A stretch of 64,000 nt of DNA from Albidovulum sediminis. GTDB lineage: Bacteria > Pseudomonadota > Alphaproteobacteria > Rhodobacterales > Rhodobacteraceae. A model generated the notes under the pieces. The model saw only the letters and a program-made list of their open reading frames with translations. It was not told the origin of the DNA and did no database searches. The number at the start of each line of letters is the position of its first letter. Position 1 is the first letter of the stretch. The stretch is taken from NCBI RefSeq assembly GCF_025380365.1, contig NZ_JAOCQF010000001.1:1662245-1726244 (forward strand). Reading direction: 5' to 3'. Below, piece after piece: positions 10,348 through 18,075 of this stretch. Position numbers and translations under genes: made by a program.

Positions 10348-10575
10348 ATGCGCGTCTTCCCGTTTTTCCTTGCGCTCGCCACCCTTTCGGCCTGCGCGCC
10401 CGGCGGTGACAGGCCGGCGCCGGCCGAGCGCGCGCCCTACCCCGCTCTTCTGCCGCTGTCCTCCCTCCAGGCGCCTGCGCCGACGCTCGACCCGGAGGCG
10501 ACCGCCGCGGGCCTTCAGGCCGAAGCCGCGGCCCTTCGGGCCACCGCCGCCAGCCTTGCGGCGGACGGCGGCTGA
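10348..10575 (+). CDS. Small alanine-rich lipoprotein
   Basis: A 75-residue protein with a lipoprotein signal: MRVF, a hydrophobic core, then the lipobox Leu-Ser-Ala-Cys16. The mature part is Pro/Ala-rich and ends in a short helical Ala/Glu stretch (about 47-72). A GGAGG site seven bases upstream supports the ATG at 10348. It precedes hom by 104 bases on the same strand. No known domain is recognised; it would sit on the periplasmic face of a membrane. Confidence 0.7.
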   Translation: MRVFPFFLALATLSACAPGGDRPAPAERAPYPALLPLSSLQAPAPTLDPEATAAGLQAEAAALRATAASLAADGG

Positions 10576-10679
10576 TGCCCCCGCCGCATCGGAAGGGTCC
10601 GGCCGGTCGCGGGTGCGTTGCAAGCCCTGCCGCAAACGGCTAACACCCGGCAAAACGCCTCATTCGCAAGGAGCCCCTC

Positions 10680-11966
10680 ATGTCCCAACCGCTGCGTCTT
10701 GGCATCGCGGGCCTTGGCACCGTGGGCATGGGGGTGGTCAAGATCGTGCAGGCGCACGGCGACCTTCTGGCGCTGAGGGCCGGGCGGCCGATCGCCATCA
10801 CCGCCGTCTCGGCGCGCGACCGCACGAAGAACCGGGACGCGGACCTGTCGGGCTATGCCTGGGAAACCGACCCGGTGGCGCTGGCCCGGCGCCCGGACGT
10901 CGATATCCTGATCGAGGTGATGGGGGGCGAAAACGGCCCTGCCAAGGCCGCGACCGAGGCGGCGATCGCGGCGGGCAAGGACATCGTCACGGCGAACAAG
11001 GCGCTTCTTGCCCACCACGGGCAGGCGCTGGCCGAGGCGGCCGAGGCCGCGGGCCGCGTGATCCGCTTCGAGGCCGCCGTCGCGGGCGGCATCCCGGTGA
11101 TCAAGGCGCTGACCGAAGGGCTTGCCGGCAACGCCATCCGCCGCGTCATGGGCGTCATGAACGGCACCTGCAACTACATCCTGACGCGGATGGAAAGCGC
11201 GGGCCTGCCCTACGACCATGTGTTCGAGGAGGCGCGCCAGCTTGGCTATCTGGAGGCCGACCCGAACCTCGACGTGGGCGGGATCGACGCGGGCCACAAG
11301 CTGAGCCTCCTGGCCGCGATCGGCTTTGGCACCAGGGTGTCGTTCGGCGCGGTGGAACTGGAAGGCATCGGCCGCATCTCGATCGACGACATCCGCCGCG
11401 CCGCCGACATGGGCTATCGCATCAAGCTTCTGGGCGTGGCGCAGATGACCGGACGCGGGCTGGAACAGCGCATGTCGCCCTGCCTTGTGCCTGCCGACAG
11501 CCCGCTGGGCCAGTTGCAGGGCGGCACCAACATGGTCGTGCTCGAGGGCGACAGCGTCGGCCAGATCGTGCTGCGCGGGCCGGGCGCGGGCCAGGGCCCG
11601 ACGGCCAGCGCGGTCATGTCCGACGTCATCGACATCGCCCGCGGCATTCGCCTGCCGACCTTCGGCCAGCCCGCCACGACGCTGGCCGAGCCGATCCCGG
11701 CCAAGGCGGCAGCACCTGCGCCCTTCTACCTGCGCATGGCGCTGGCCGACAAGCCGGGCGCGCTGGCCAAGGTCGCCACCGTGCTGGGCGAGGCCGGGAT
11801 CTCGATCGACCGGATGCGCCAGTACGGCCACCAGGATCCGACCGCGCCGGTCCTGATCGTGACCCACCGCACCACCCGCGACGCGGTCGATCACGCGCTC
11901 TCGCGCCTACCCGCGACCGGCGTCGTGGTGGGCGATCCGGTGGCGATCCGCATCGAAAGCGTCTGA
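10680..11966 (+). CDS. hom: Homoserine dehydrogenase
   Basis: A 428-residue cytosolic enzyme reducing aspartate semialdehyde to homoserine with NAD(P)H, on the path to threonine and methionine. The nucleotide-binding motif GLGTVG is at 11-16. MNGTCNYILTRM and the later GxDAGHKL-type catalytic stretch (GGIDAGHKLSLLAAIGFG) mark the catalytic domain. A C-terminal ACT domain (about 350-428, FYLRMALADKPGALAKVA) is the usual site for threonine feedback. AAGGAG precedes the start. The order hom, glpX, recJ is common in Rhodobacteraceae. Confidence 0.95.
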   Translation: MSQPLRLGIAGLGTVGMGVVKIVQAHGDLLALRAGRPIAITAVSARDRTKNRDADLSGYAWETDPVALARRPDVDILIEVMGGENGPAKAATEAAIAAGKDIVTANKALLAHHGQALAEAAEAAGRVIRFEAAVAGGIPVIKALTEGLAGNAIRRVMGVMNGTCNYILTRMESAGLPYDHVFEEARQLGYLEADPNLDVGGIDAGHKLSLLAAIGFGTRVSFGAVELEGIGRISIDDIRRAADMGYRIKLLGVAQMTGRGLEQRMSPCLVPADSPLGQLQGGTNMVVLEGDSVGQIVLRGPGAGQGPTASAVMSDVIDIARGIRLPTFGQPATTLAEPIPAKAAAPAPFYLRMALADKPGALAKVATVLGEAGISIDRMRQYGHQDPTAPVLIVTHRTTRDAVDHALSRLPATGVVVGDPVAIRIESV

Positions 11967-12058
11967 TCCCGCGCGGGCGATCGACAGGCATCGCCCTTGC
12001 GGCCCCGGCGGCTGAAAGGCTATGCCGGAGGAAGACAGCAGAACCCCGGGGACCGATC

Positions 12059-13024
12059 ATGGCCGACGTCAAGGATTTCAAGGACCGCATGCTCTCGCTC
12101 GGGCTTGCGCGCGTGAGCGAGGCGGCGGCGCATGCCTCGGCCCGCCTGATCGGGCGGGGCGACGAGAAGGCCGCCGACCAGGCCGCCGTCAACGCCATGC
12201 GCGAGCAGCTCAACATGCTCGACATCGCCGGGACCGTGGTCATCGGCGAGGGCGAGCGCGACGAGGCGCCGATGCTTTACATCGGCGAGGAGGTGGGCAC
12301 CGGCCACGGGCCGGAGGTCGACATCGCGCTCGATCCCCTCGAAGGCACGACGCTGACCGCCAAGGACATGCCGAACGCGCTGACCGTCATCGCCATGGCC
12401 CCGCGAGGCACGCTCCTGCATGCGCCCGACGTCTACATGGACAAGCTGGCCATCGGGCCGGGCCTGCCGAAGGACGCGATCGGCCTTGAGATGAGCCCGA
12501 CGGAGCGGGTGGTGGAACTGGCGCGCGCGAAGAAGTGCAAGCCCACCGACATCACCGTCTGCATCCTCGAGCGGCCCCGGCATGAGGCGATGATCGCCGA
12601 GGTGCGCGCGACGGGCGCGGCGATCCGGCTGATCACCGATGGCGACGTCGCGGGCGTGATCCATTGCGCCGAGAGCGAGATCACCGGCATCGACATGTAC
12701 ATGGGTATCGGCGGTGCGCCCGAGGGGGTTCTGGCGGCCTCCGCGCTCAAGTGCATGGGCGGGCAGATGTGGGGCCGGCTTCTCTTCCGCAACGACGACG
12801 AGCGCGCCCGTGCCGCGCGCGCGAGCATCACCGATCTCAACCGGATCTATTCCCGCGACGACATGGTGACGGCCGACGTGATCTTCGCGGCGACCGGGGT
12901 GACGAACGGTTCGATCCTGCAGGGGGTCCGGCGCGAGCCGCACTACATCCAGACCGAAACCATCCTGATGCGGTCGAAGACCGGCTCCGTGCGCCGGATG
13001 ATCTACCGCAACCCGGTGAAGTGA
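12059..13024 (+). CDS. glpX: Class II fructose-1,6-bisphosphatase
   Basis: A 321-residue GlpX-type phosphatase of gluconeogenesis. Metal and phosphate-binding motifs are GEGERDEAP (63-71) and DPLEGTT (92-98). The start at 12059 begins the conserved N-terminus; the frame is open far upstream but that part overlaps hom and is not coding. The ribosome binding site is weak (GGGGACC). It lies between hom and recJ on the same strand, and its stop is adjacent to a GC-rich palindromic stretch that precedes recJ. Confidence 0.93.
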   Translation: MADVKDFKDRMLSLGLARVSEAAAHASARLIGRGDEKAADQAAVNAMREQLNMLDIAGTVVIGEGERDEAPMLYIGEEVGTGHGPEVDIALDPLEGTTLTAKDMPNALTVIAMAPRGTLLHAPDVYMDKLAIGPGLPKDAIGLEMSPTERVVELARAKKCKPTDITVCILERPRHEAMIAEVRATGAAIRLITDGDVAGVIHCAESEITGIDMYMGIGGAPEGVLAASALKCMGGQMWGRLLFRNDDERARAARASITDLNRIYSRDDMVTADVIFAATGVTNGSILQGVRREPHYIQTETILMRSKTGSVRRMIYRNPVK

Positions 13025-13077
13025 GCGCCGCCGGAAGCGGCGGGAGCGGGGGCGCCGCCCCCGCACCCCCGGAGTAT

Positions 13078-14856
13078 TTGGGCCAGACTGAAAGAGGGGC
13101 CGGAACGGAAGGCGGGCGTGCTTTCCTGGGCGTCGAGCGGTCGGTGACGGGGCGGCGTTGGGCCGGCCCCTCTGCCGAGGCCGACCGGCAGGCGGAGCGG
13201 CTGGTGCAGGACACCGGCCTGCCGCTGGCGCTGGCGCGCATCCTGGCCGCGCGCGGGGTGACCGCGGCGGAGGCGGCGGGCTTTCTGGAGCCGCAGTTGC
13301 GCGACCTCCTGCCCGATCCGCGGTCGCTGAAGGACATGGAGGTGGCCGCCGCACGGTTCCTGGCGGCGGTAAAGGCGGGCCAGCGCATCGCCATCTTCGC
13401 TGACTACGACGTCGATGGCGGCGCCTCGGCGGCGCTGCTGATCACCTGGCTGAGGGCGCTGGGCCGGGCGGCGACGCTCTACATCCCCGACCGCATCGAC
13501 GAGGGCTACGGGCCGAACGTGCCGGCGATGCAGGCGCTGGCCGCAGCGCACGACCTGATCGTCTGCGTCGACTGCGGCACGCTGAGCCATGAGCCGGTGG
13601 CGGCGGCACAGGGCGCCGATGTCGTCATCCTCGACCACCACCTGGGTGGCGAAACCCTGCCCCCGGCGGTGGCGGTGGTGAACCCGAACCGGCAGGACGA
13701 GACCGGCGCGCTGTCGCATCTGTGCGCGGCCTCGGTCGTGTTCCTGATGCTGGTCGAGGTGAACCGGCGGATGCGCGAGGAGGGCGCGCGCGGCCCCGAC
13801 CTGATGGCGCTTCTGGACCTCGTGGCGCTGGCGACGGTCGCGGATGTGGCCCCGCTTGTCGGGGTCAACCGCGCCTTTGTGCGTCAGGGGCTGAAGGTGC
13901 TGGCCCGGCGCGAGCGCATCGGCCTGAGGATGCTGGCCGACATCGCGCGGATGGACCAGGCGCCGACGCCCTATCACCTCGGCTTCCTCCTTGGCCCGCG
14001 GATCAACGCCGGGGGCCGGATCGGCGCGGCGGACCTGGGCGCGCGGCTTCTGGCAACCGAGGACGCGGCCGAGGCGAAGGCGCTGGCCGCGCGTCTGGAC
14101 GCGCTCAACACCGAGCGGCGCGAGATCGAGGCGCGGGTGCGCGACGCCGCGCTGGCGCAGGCCGAGGCGCGCGGGCTCGACGCGCCGCTGGTCTGGGCGG
14201 CCGGCGAAGGCTGGCACCCCGGTGTCGTCGGCATCGTCGCGGCGCGGCTGAAGGAGGCGACGAACCGGCCTGCCATCGTCATCGGCCTCGCCGGGGACGA
14301 GGGCAAGGGCTCGGGCCGGTCGGTCGCCGGCGTGGACCTGGGCGCGGCGGTGCACCGCGTGGCGGCGGAGGGGTTGCTGCTTCGGGGCGGCGGGCATCCG
14401 ATGGCAGCGGGCCTGACGGTCGCGCGCGACCGGATCGAGGCGGCGATGGCGCGGCTTGGCGAGTTGCTCGCCCGCCAGGGCGCGGGGGCGCAGGGCCCCG
14501 GCACGCTCCGCATCGACGGGCTGATCATGCCGGGCGCGGTCGGTGTGGAACTGGCCGAGGCGCTCGAACAGGCCGGTCCTTTCGGGCAGGGCGCGCCGGC
14601 GCCGCGCTTTGCGCTGCCGTCCGTCGAGATCGGCCACGGCCGCCGCATGGGCGAGACGCACCTGCGGCTGTCGCTGTCGGACGGGCTTTCGGCGCGGCTC
14701 GAGGCGGTTGCCTTCGGCGCTTTCGACGGCCCGCTTGGCCCCTTCCTCGAGGGGATGCGGGGCCGGCGCGCCCACCTGGCGGGGCGGATCGAGATCAACC
14801 ACTGGCAGGGCCGCAGGACGGTGCAACTGCGCATCGAGGACGCCGCCGAGACCTGA
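13078..14856 (+). CDS. recJ: Single-stranded-DNA-specific exonuclease RecJ
   Basis: A roughly 592-residue 5'-3' ssDNA exonuclease for recombination and mismatch repair. DHH-phosphoesterase motifs are intact: DYDVDG (109-114), VDCG, DHH (186-188), and GGGHPMAAG (about 437-445) of the DHHA1 part, with an OB-type C-terminal region. The start is uncertain: no ATG lies before the conserved FLGVERS stretch, so a TTG at 13078 is used here, while a GTG at 13021 overlapping the glpX stop is possible but would translate an intergenic palindrome. Confidence 0.88.
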   Translation: MGQTERGAGTEGGRAFLGVERSVTGRRWAGPSAEADRQAERLVQDTGLPLALARILAARGVTAAEAAGFLEPQLRDLLPDPRSLKDMEVAAARFLAAVKAGQRIAIFADYDVDGGASAALLITWLRALGRAATLYIPDRIDEGYGPNVPAMQALAAAHDLIVCVDCGTLSHEPVAAAQGADVVILDHHLGGETLPPAVAVVNPNRQDETGALSHLCAASVVFLMLVEVNRRMREEGARGPDLMALLDLVALATVADVAPLVGVNRAFVRQGLKVLARRERIGLRMLADIARMDQAPTPYHLGFLLGPRINAGGRIGAADLGARLLATEDAAEAKALAARLDALNTERREIEARVRDAALAQAEARGLDAPLVWAAGEGWHPGVVGIVAARLKEATNRPAIVIGLAGDEGKGSGRSVAGVDLGAAVHRVAAEGLLLRGGGHPMAAGLTVARDRIEAAMARLGELLARQGAGAQGPGTLRIDGLIMPGAVGVELAEALEQAGPFGQGAPAPRFALPSVEIGHGRRMGETHLRLSLSDGLSARLEAVAFGAFDGPLGPFLEGMRGRRAHLAGRIEINHWQGRRTVQLRIEDAAET

Positions 14857-14936
14857 GCCAAGCCCCGCGAGAAAATCGCAAAAAACCCCTTGCGAGTCAC
14901 CCGCGCCTGGCCTAAACACCGCCCCACGCCAAACGT

Positions 14937-15011
14937 GGCCCGTTCGTCTATCGGTTAGGACACCAGGTTTTCAACCTGGGAAGAGGGGTTCGACTCCCCT
15001 ACGGGCTGCCA
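14937..15011 (+). tRNA. tRNA-Glu (anticodon TTC)
   Basis: A full cloverleaf is seen: acceptor arms GGCCCGT and ACGGGCT, anticodon stem CCAGG/CCTGG with loop TTTTCAA (anticodon TTC at 14970-14972), T-arm AGGGG-TTCGACT-CCCCT, discriminator G and an encoded CCA. A low-GC segment begins directly after it, so it may be the insertion point of a small island. Confidence 0.95.
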
Positions 15012-15212
15012 GTTTTCATCACAATGCGTTGATTTCGCTAGGAAATTTCGGAAGGTAATTCCTCTGCCTAAGAAATACCTAGAGTTTTGCGGGGCACATT
15101 TCGACCCACAGCACCCCCGGAACCGCTCACGAAAACGTGAAGCGCTTAGCGCATGAAGCCGTACGAAAACAGCATGTTCACGAAAAATCTAGCCTCGCAC
15201 GTCTGACGTGCA

Positions 15213-15240
15213 TTGACTGTTAATACGCATAGCGTATATA
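15213..15240 (+). promoter_or_regulatory. Sigma-70-type promoter with operator in the spacer
   Basis: TTGACT (15213-15218) and TATATA (15235-15240) are separated by 16 bases. The palindrome ATACGC-ATA-GCGTAT (15223-15237) occupies the spacer and touches the -10, the usual position of a repressor site. It would drive the NYN gene with a leader of roughly 105 bases. Confidence 0.6.
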
Positions 15241-15309
15241 TGGCCGCATTAAGACCCGTCGGAAACCTGCCCGCCTTGTCGGTCACAGGGGACCGAACCT
15301 AATGACCCC

Positions 15310-15329
15310 GGGGGCGCGAGAGCGTCCCC
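15310..15329 (+). promoter_or_regulatory. GNRA-tetraloop hairpin in the NYN leader
   Basis: GGGGGCGC, loop GAGA, GCGTCCCC: an 8-bp RNA stem with one G-U pair closed by a GNRA tetraloop. It ends 13 bases before the GGAG site of the NYN gene, so it could affect translation or be a binding site for the encoded RNA-binding nuclease. Confidence 0.5.
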
Positions 15330-15350
15330 GTATTCGTTTGTGGAGTACCT

Positions 15351-15983
15351 ATGACGGCAACCCCGGCGCAGCCTGCTAAACCGCTTAGAGTACGCATCTT
15401 CGTAGACTTCTGGAACTTTAGCTTGTCGCTACGTCGTGCGGACAACGGCTTCATGGTCGATTGGCGACCCGTAGGCCCGTTGTTCGCAGCCGAAGCAGGC
15501 AAGCTTGTAGACCCTACCGCGCAAGCGGTGTTTGAGGCCATGCACGTCTATGGGTCGTTTGACCCGAACAAGCCGCAGGACGCAAAGCTAAAGAACTGGT
15601 TCACCAACACCTTGGACCGGATGCCCGGAACCCATGTGGTGCTTGTTGAGCGTCAACAGAAGATGGGCTATCCGAAGTGCCCACAGTGCCAGAGCGAAGT
15701 CACCCATTGTGGATCCTGCAACGCAGACATGCGCGGCACCGAAGAAAAAGGTGTAGATACGCGAATTGTGGCCGACATGATTAGCCTTGCTTGGGCTAAC
15801 GCGTACGACGTAGCCGTACTCGTATCTTCTGACCGCGACTTCGTACCCGTGGCCGACTTCCTACAGACCAAAGGAATCAAGGTCGTACATGGCGCGTTCC
15901 CGCCGAAGGGTAGCAATCTATCTCAAAAGTGCTGGGCCAATTTCAGCATCATCGGGCTAATGCCGCAAATTAAGCGACCGTAG
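15351..15983 (+). CDS. NYN domain (LabA/DUF88-like) protein with zinc-ribbon insert
   Basis: A 210-residue protein of the NYN/PIN-like nuclease fold. Acidic residues typical of the active site are in VDFWN (Asp19), EEKGVD (131-136) and SSDRDF (Asp161, Asp163). Between strands lies CPQC-x6-CGSC (Cys110, 113, 120, 123), a probable zinc ribbon. NYN proteins are metal-dependent RNases, often in RNA processing or phage defence. Codon use and base composition (visibly lower GC) differ from all neighbours and the gene sits next to tRNA-Glu, which suggests transfer. GGAG precedes the ATG. No integrase or partner gene is present, so its role is open. Confidence 0.85.
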   Translation: MTATPAQPAKPLRVRIFVDFWNFSLSLRRADNGFMVDWRPVGPLFAAEAGKLVDPTAQAVFEAMHVYGSFDPNKPQDAKLKNWFTNTLDRMPGTHVVLVERQQKMGYPKCPQCQSEVTHCGSCNADMRGTEEKGVDTRIVADMISLAWANAYDVAVLVSSDRDFVPVADFLQTKGIKVVHGAFPPKGSNLSQKCWANFSIIGLMPQIKRP

Positions 15984-16004
15984 CAATCGTTGCTGCGTTC
16001 GGCA

Positions 16005-16042
16005 TGAAAAAGCCCCGACCCGGTTTGGCGACGGGCCGGGGC
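16005..16042 (-). terminator. Rho-independent terminator after the AtuA/DUF4387 genes
   Basis: Arms 16012-16022 and 16032-16042 pair over 11 bp with one mismatch, 9-base loop. On the minus strand the stem is followed by TTTTT, a classical terminator. It lies about 175 bases beyond the DUF4387 stop and also just past the convergent NYN gene, for which it could act in reverse. Confidence 0.75.
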
Positions 16043-16217
16043 GAGTAGCCGCACGGAACCCCCGCAACGCACGGCAACGCAAGCAAGGCGAATGAGGGTG
16101 CAGAATCCGGGCGGCACCCGCGCCCGCGCTGCACGAACGTCATTGCGGCAGGCGCGGTTGCACCTTCCGGCAACTCCGCGCCACCGGGAACCGGCAGGCA
16201 ACCCCAAGCTCGCCGCC

Positions 16218-16547
16218 TTACGCGGATATGTCCACCTCGACGTCGAGAAACGGCGCGTATTGCTGGGCGCCGAAGATGTCTCCGTCGCCGGCGCTGCCCG
16301 AGGGGCGGTTGCGCAGGATGGTGAACTTGATCGCGTAGGCCGGGTCGTATTCGACGAAATCGGTCAGCCGCGCCGGATCGACGTTCAGGATGCGGCAGAC
16401 GCTGTCGCGCGTCAGCACGCCCGCGCGCTTGACCATCTCGTAGGTGTCACGCTCGCGGAAGATGATGTCGAAGGTGATCTTGTCGGTGCCGGCGTTCTTC
16501 GACCGGATGGTCTTGGCCAGATCGGAAAGTTTCTTGCGGGTGTTCAT
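16218..16547 (-). CDS. DUF4387 family protein (AtuA partner)
   Basis: A 109-residue protein. The sequence begins MNTRKKLSDLAKTIRSKNAG and contains DIIFRERDTYEMVK, the recognisable DUF4387 pattern. In many genomes this family is encoded next to, or fused with, AtuA/DUF1446 proteins, and here it starts eight bases after the AtuA-like stop. The biochemical role is not established. It is the last gene of a minus-strand unit that starts from a sigma-54 promoter at 17951-17966 and ends at the terminator at 16005-16042. Confidence 0.8.
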   Translation of the reverse strand: MNTRKKLSDLAKTIRSKNAGTDKITFDIIFRERDTYEMVKRAGVLTRDSVCRILNVDPARLTDFVEYDPAYAIKFTILRNRPSGSAGDGDIFGAQQYAPFLDVEVDISA

Positions 16548-16555
16548 CGCGCGCC

Positions 16556-17914
16556 TCAGCCGACAACGGCGGTATGGGTGGGGAAAAGCTCCAGCGGGTC
16601 GCTGACCGCCATCGTGTGGTTCAGCGTCCAGCGGTAGGCGGGGCTGGCCTGCATCACCTCGTCGAGCACGAAGGAGACGCCGCCCGCGGTGCCCTTCACG
16701 TCGGGCAGGCGCGCGTAGAACATCTGCCGCGTGCCGGTCATGCAGACCTCCTCGGCCATCTCGCGGGTGGGCGCGACGCCCTGCACCACGACGCACAGTT
16801 CGTGCCCCGGCTTGTCCTTCAGGGGCTCCATCTCGCCCATCACGCCGTTGCGGCCGAAGACGCTGTAGTGCAGTTCCCAGCCGTCGGGGCCGAAGCGTTC
16901 CTCGGTCTGCCGGCGCGCCCAGTCGATCACCGCGTCGACATTGGCGATCGTGTAGGGGTCGCGGATGCCGGCCATGCCGACGAAACGTTCGCCCACCTTG
17001 CCGGAGCCTTCCAGCTTGACCCGGAAATCCTCGGCCGGGACGAAGGCCATGCCGGTCACGCGGGTGGTCTTGTCGCTGACCTGTTCGTAGCGGCAGTCGG
17101 TCATGTCCAGTAGGCCGCCCGCGACATATTCGTGGAACGGGTTGGAGCGTTCGTACATCGCGTGCCCCGCGACCGAGGCGACGGTGCAGCGCTGCCAGGG
17201 TGCCATGGCGGTGACCGACACCGCCTCGGGCGTGATCTCGCCCATGACGGTTTCCTTGGCGCCGTAGGGTTCGGCGCAGAAGGAGGCGCATTCGAGGACC
17301 TTGCCGAGGTAGTAGCTCTGCGCCTCGGGAAACCCCTTGTGGAGCGCGCAGGCCGCGAAGATCGCGCTGTCGGACGACCGGCCGCCGATGATGACGTCGC
17401 AGCCCTCTTCCAGGAGCTTGACGAAGGGATGGACCCCCGCCATCGCGACGACGCGCGAGGTGGCGTCCAGTTCCGCCTCGATCAGGTCCTCGCGCGCGTC
17501 GAGGCCGCGGATGGGAGAGCCGCCGCGGATCTTCGCGCGGACAAGTTCGCGGTCCACCTCGGAATAGAACCAGCCGAGCTTGAAGGGCGCCAGGCCATGC
17601 TTCGCGGCGATGTCGCGGATGATCTGCACATACATGTCGACGCGGCTGTTGCTGCCGGTATCGCCGGCAGACCCGATCAGCATCGGCACACCGATGCGAC
17701 GCGCGGCCAGCAGCATCTCCTCAAGGTCGTGTTCCTGCCAGGCCCGCGGGCTTGCGCAGCTGTCGTTGCCCAGCGGAACCGGGCCGATGTCGTCGCTGCC
17801 GCTGTCGGCGGCGATGAAGTCGGGGCGGGTTTCCACCGCAAGTCGGAAACTTTCGGTCTTGAGGGGCGCAAAGCCCAGGTGCCCGTTCGGGCAGATGATC
17901 CTGATGGACGACAT
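16556..17914 (-). CDS. AtuA family (DUF1446) acyclic terpene utilization-like protein
   Basis: A 452-residue cytosolic protein of the AtuA/DUF1446 family, first linked to acyclic terpene (citronellol) catabolism but found in many other degradation operons. Recognisable blocks are DSGSDDIGP near 37-45, GSAGDTGSN (about 81-89) and GGRSSDSA. No catalytic mechanism is agreed. AtuC/AtuF-type carboxylase genes are absent, so terpene breakdown is unlikely; its pairing with DUF4387 behind a sigma-54 promoter suggests an acid or amide degradation step downstream of the neighbouring importer. AGGAAGA precedes the ATG. Confidence 0.82.
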   Translation of the reverse strand: MSSIRIICPNGHLGFAPLKTESFRLAVETRPDFIAADSGSDDIGPVPLGNDSCASPRAWQEHDLEEMLLAARRIGVPMLIGSAGDTGSNSRVDMYVQIIRDIAAKHGLAPFKLGWFYSEVDRELVRAKIRGGSPIRGLDAREDLIEAELDATSRVVAMAGVHPFVKLLEEGCDVIIGGRSSDSAIFAACALHKGFPEAQSYYLGKVLECASFCAEPYGAKETVMGEITPEAVSVTAMAPWQRCTVASVAGHAMYERSNPFHEYVAGGLLDMTDCRYEQVSDKTTRVTGMAFVPAEDFRVKLEGSGKVGERFVGMAGIRDPYTIANVDAVIDWARRQTEERFGPDGWELHYSVFGRNGVMGEMEPLKDKPGHELCVVVQGVAPTREMAEEVCMTGTRQMFYARLPDVKGTAGGVSFVLDEVMQASPAYRWTLNHTMAVSDPLELFPTHTAVVG

Positions 17915-17950
17915 GTCTTCCTCTCGCGCAGGGCGTGGTACCCTTTCCTA

Positions 17951-17966
17951 TGCGCAAACCGTGCCA
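17951..17966 (-). promoter_or_regulatory. Sigma-54 promoter of the AtuA/DUF4387 unit
   Basis: On the minus strand the sequence is TGGCACGGTTTGCGCA: the -24 GG and -12 GC are at the required spacing, and the seven bases TGGCACG match the consensus. The two Ts before GC are replaced. It ends 37 bases before the AtuA ATG, giving an inferred start near 17940. Confidence 0.7.
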
Positions 17967-18042
17967 GTACCGCGCCAGATTTGCGGCGCCTGCGCAGGAC
18001 GGCCGGGGCGCGCGCGCGCGAGACTCGCGCAGAGGTGTGGGG

Positions 18043-18053
18043 ATCACGCGGCG
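18043..18053. promoter_or_regulatory. Candidate enhancer site for the sigma-54 activator
   Basis: CACGC-G-GCGTG is a perfect palindrome centred about 108 bases upstream of the inferred AtuA transcription start. The same half-sites form a palindrome at a similar distance from the importer promoter (25748-25759). It lies in the gap past the activator gene stop. Confidence 0.55.
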
Positions 18054-18075
18054 TGGTGCCTGCGGAGGGTGCAGA

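Larger units (their letters stand above)
15012..15350. other. Low-GC leader region between tRNA-Glu and NYN gene
   Basis: This stretch is clearly poorer in GC than the surroundings and holds no gene. It contains a strong promoter candidate with an internal palindrome (15213-15240), a perfect 6-bp inverted repeat TCGGTC/GACCGA around 15279-15296, and a tetraloop hairpin (15310-15329) just before the ribosome binding site. Confidence 0.6.

Noticed and set aside
15012-16217. Attachment-site duplication of the tRNA-Glu 3' end flanking the low-GC segment
   Set aside because: I looked for a second copy of the tRNA end up to about 16.2 kb and found none, so integration by tRNA-targeted recombination is unproven.
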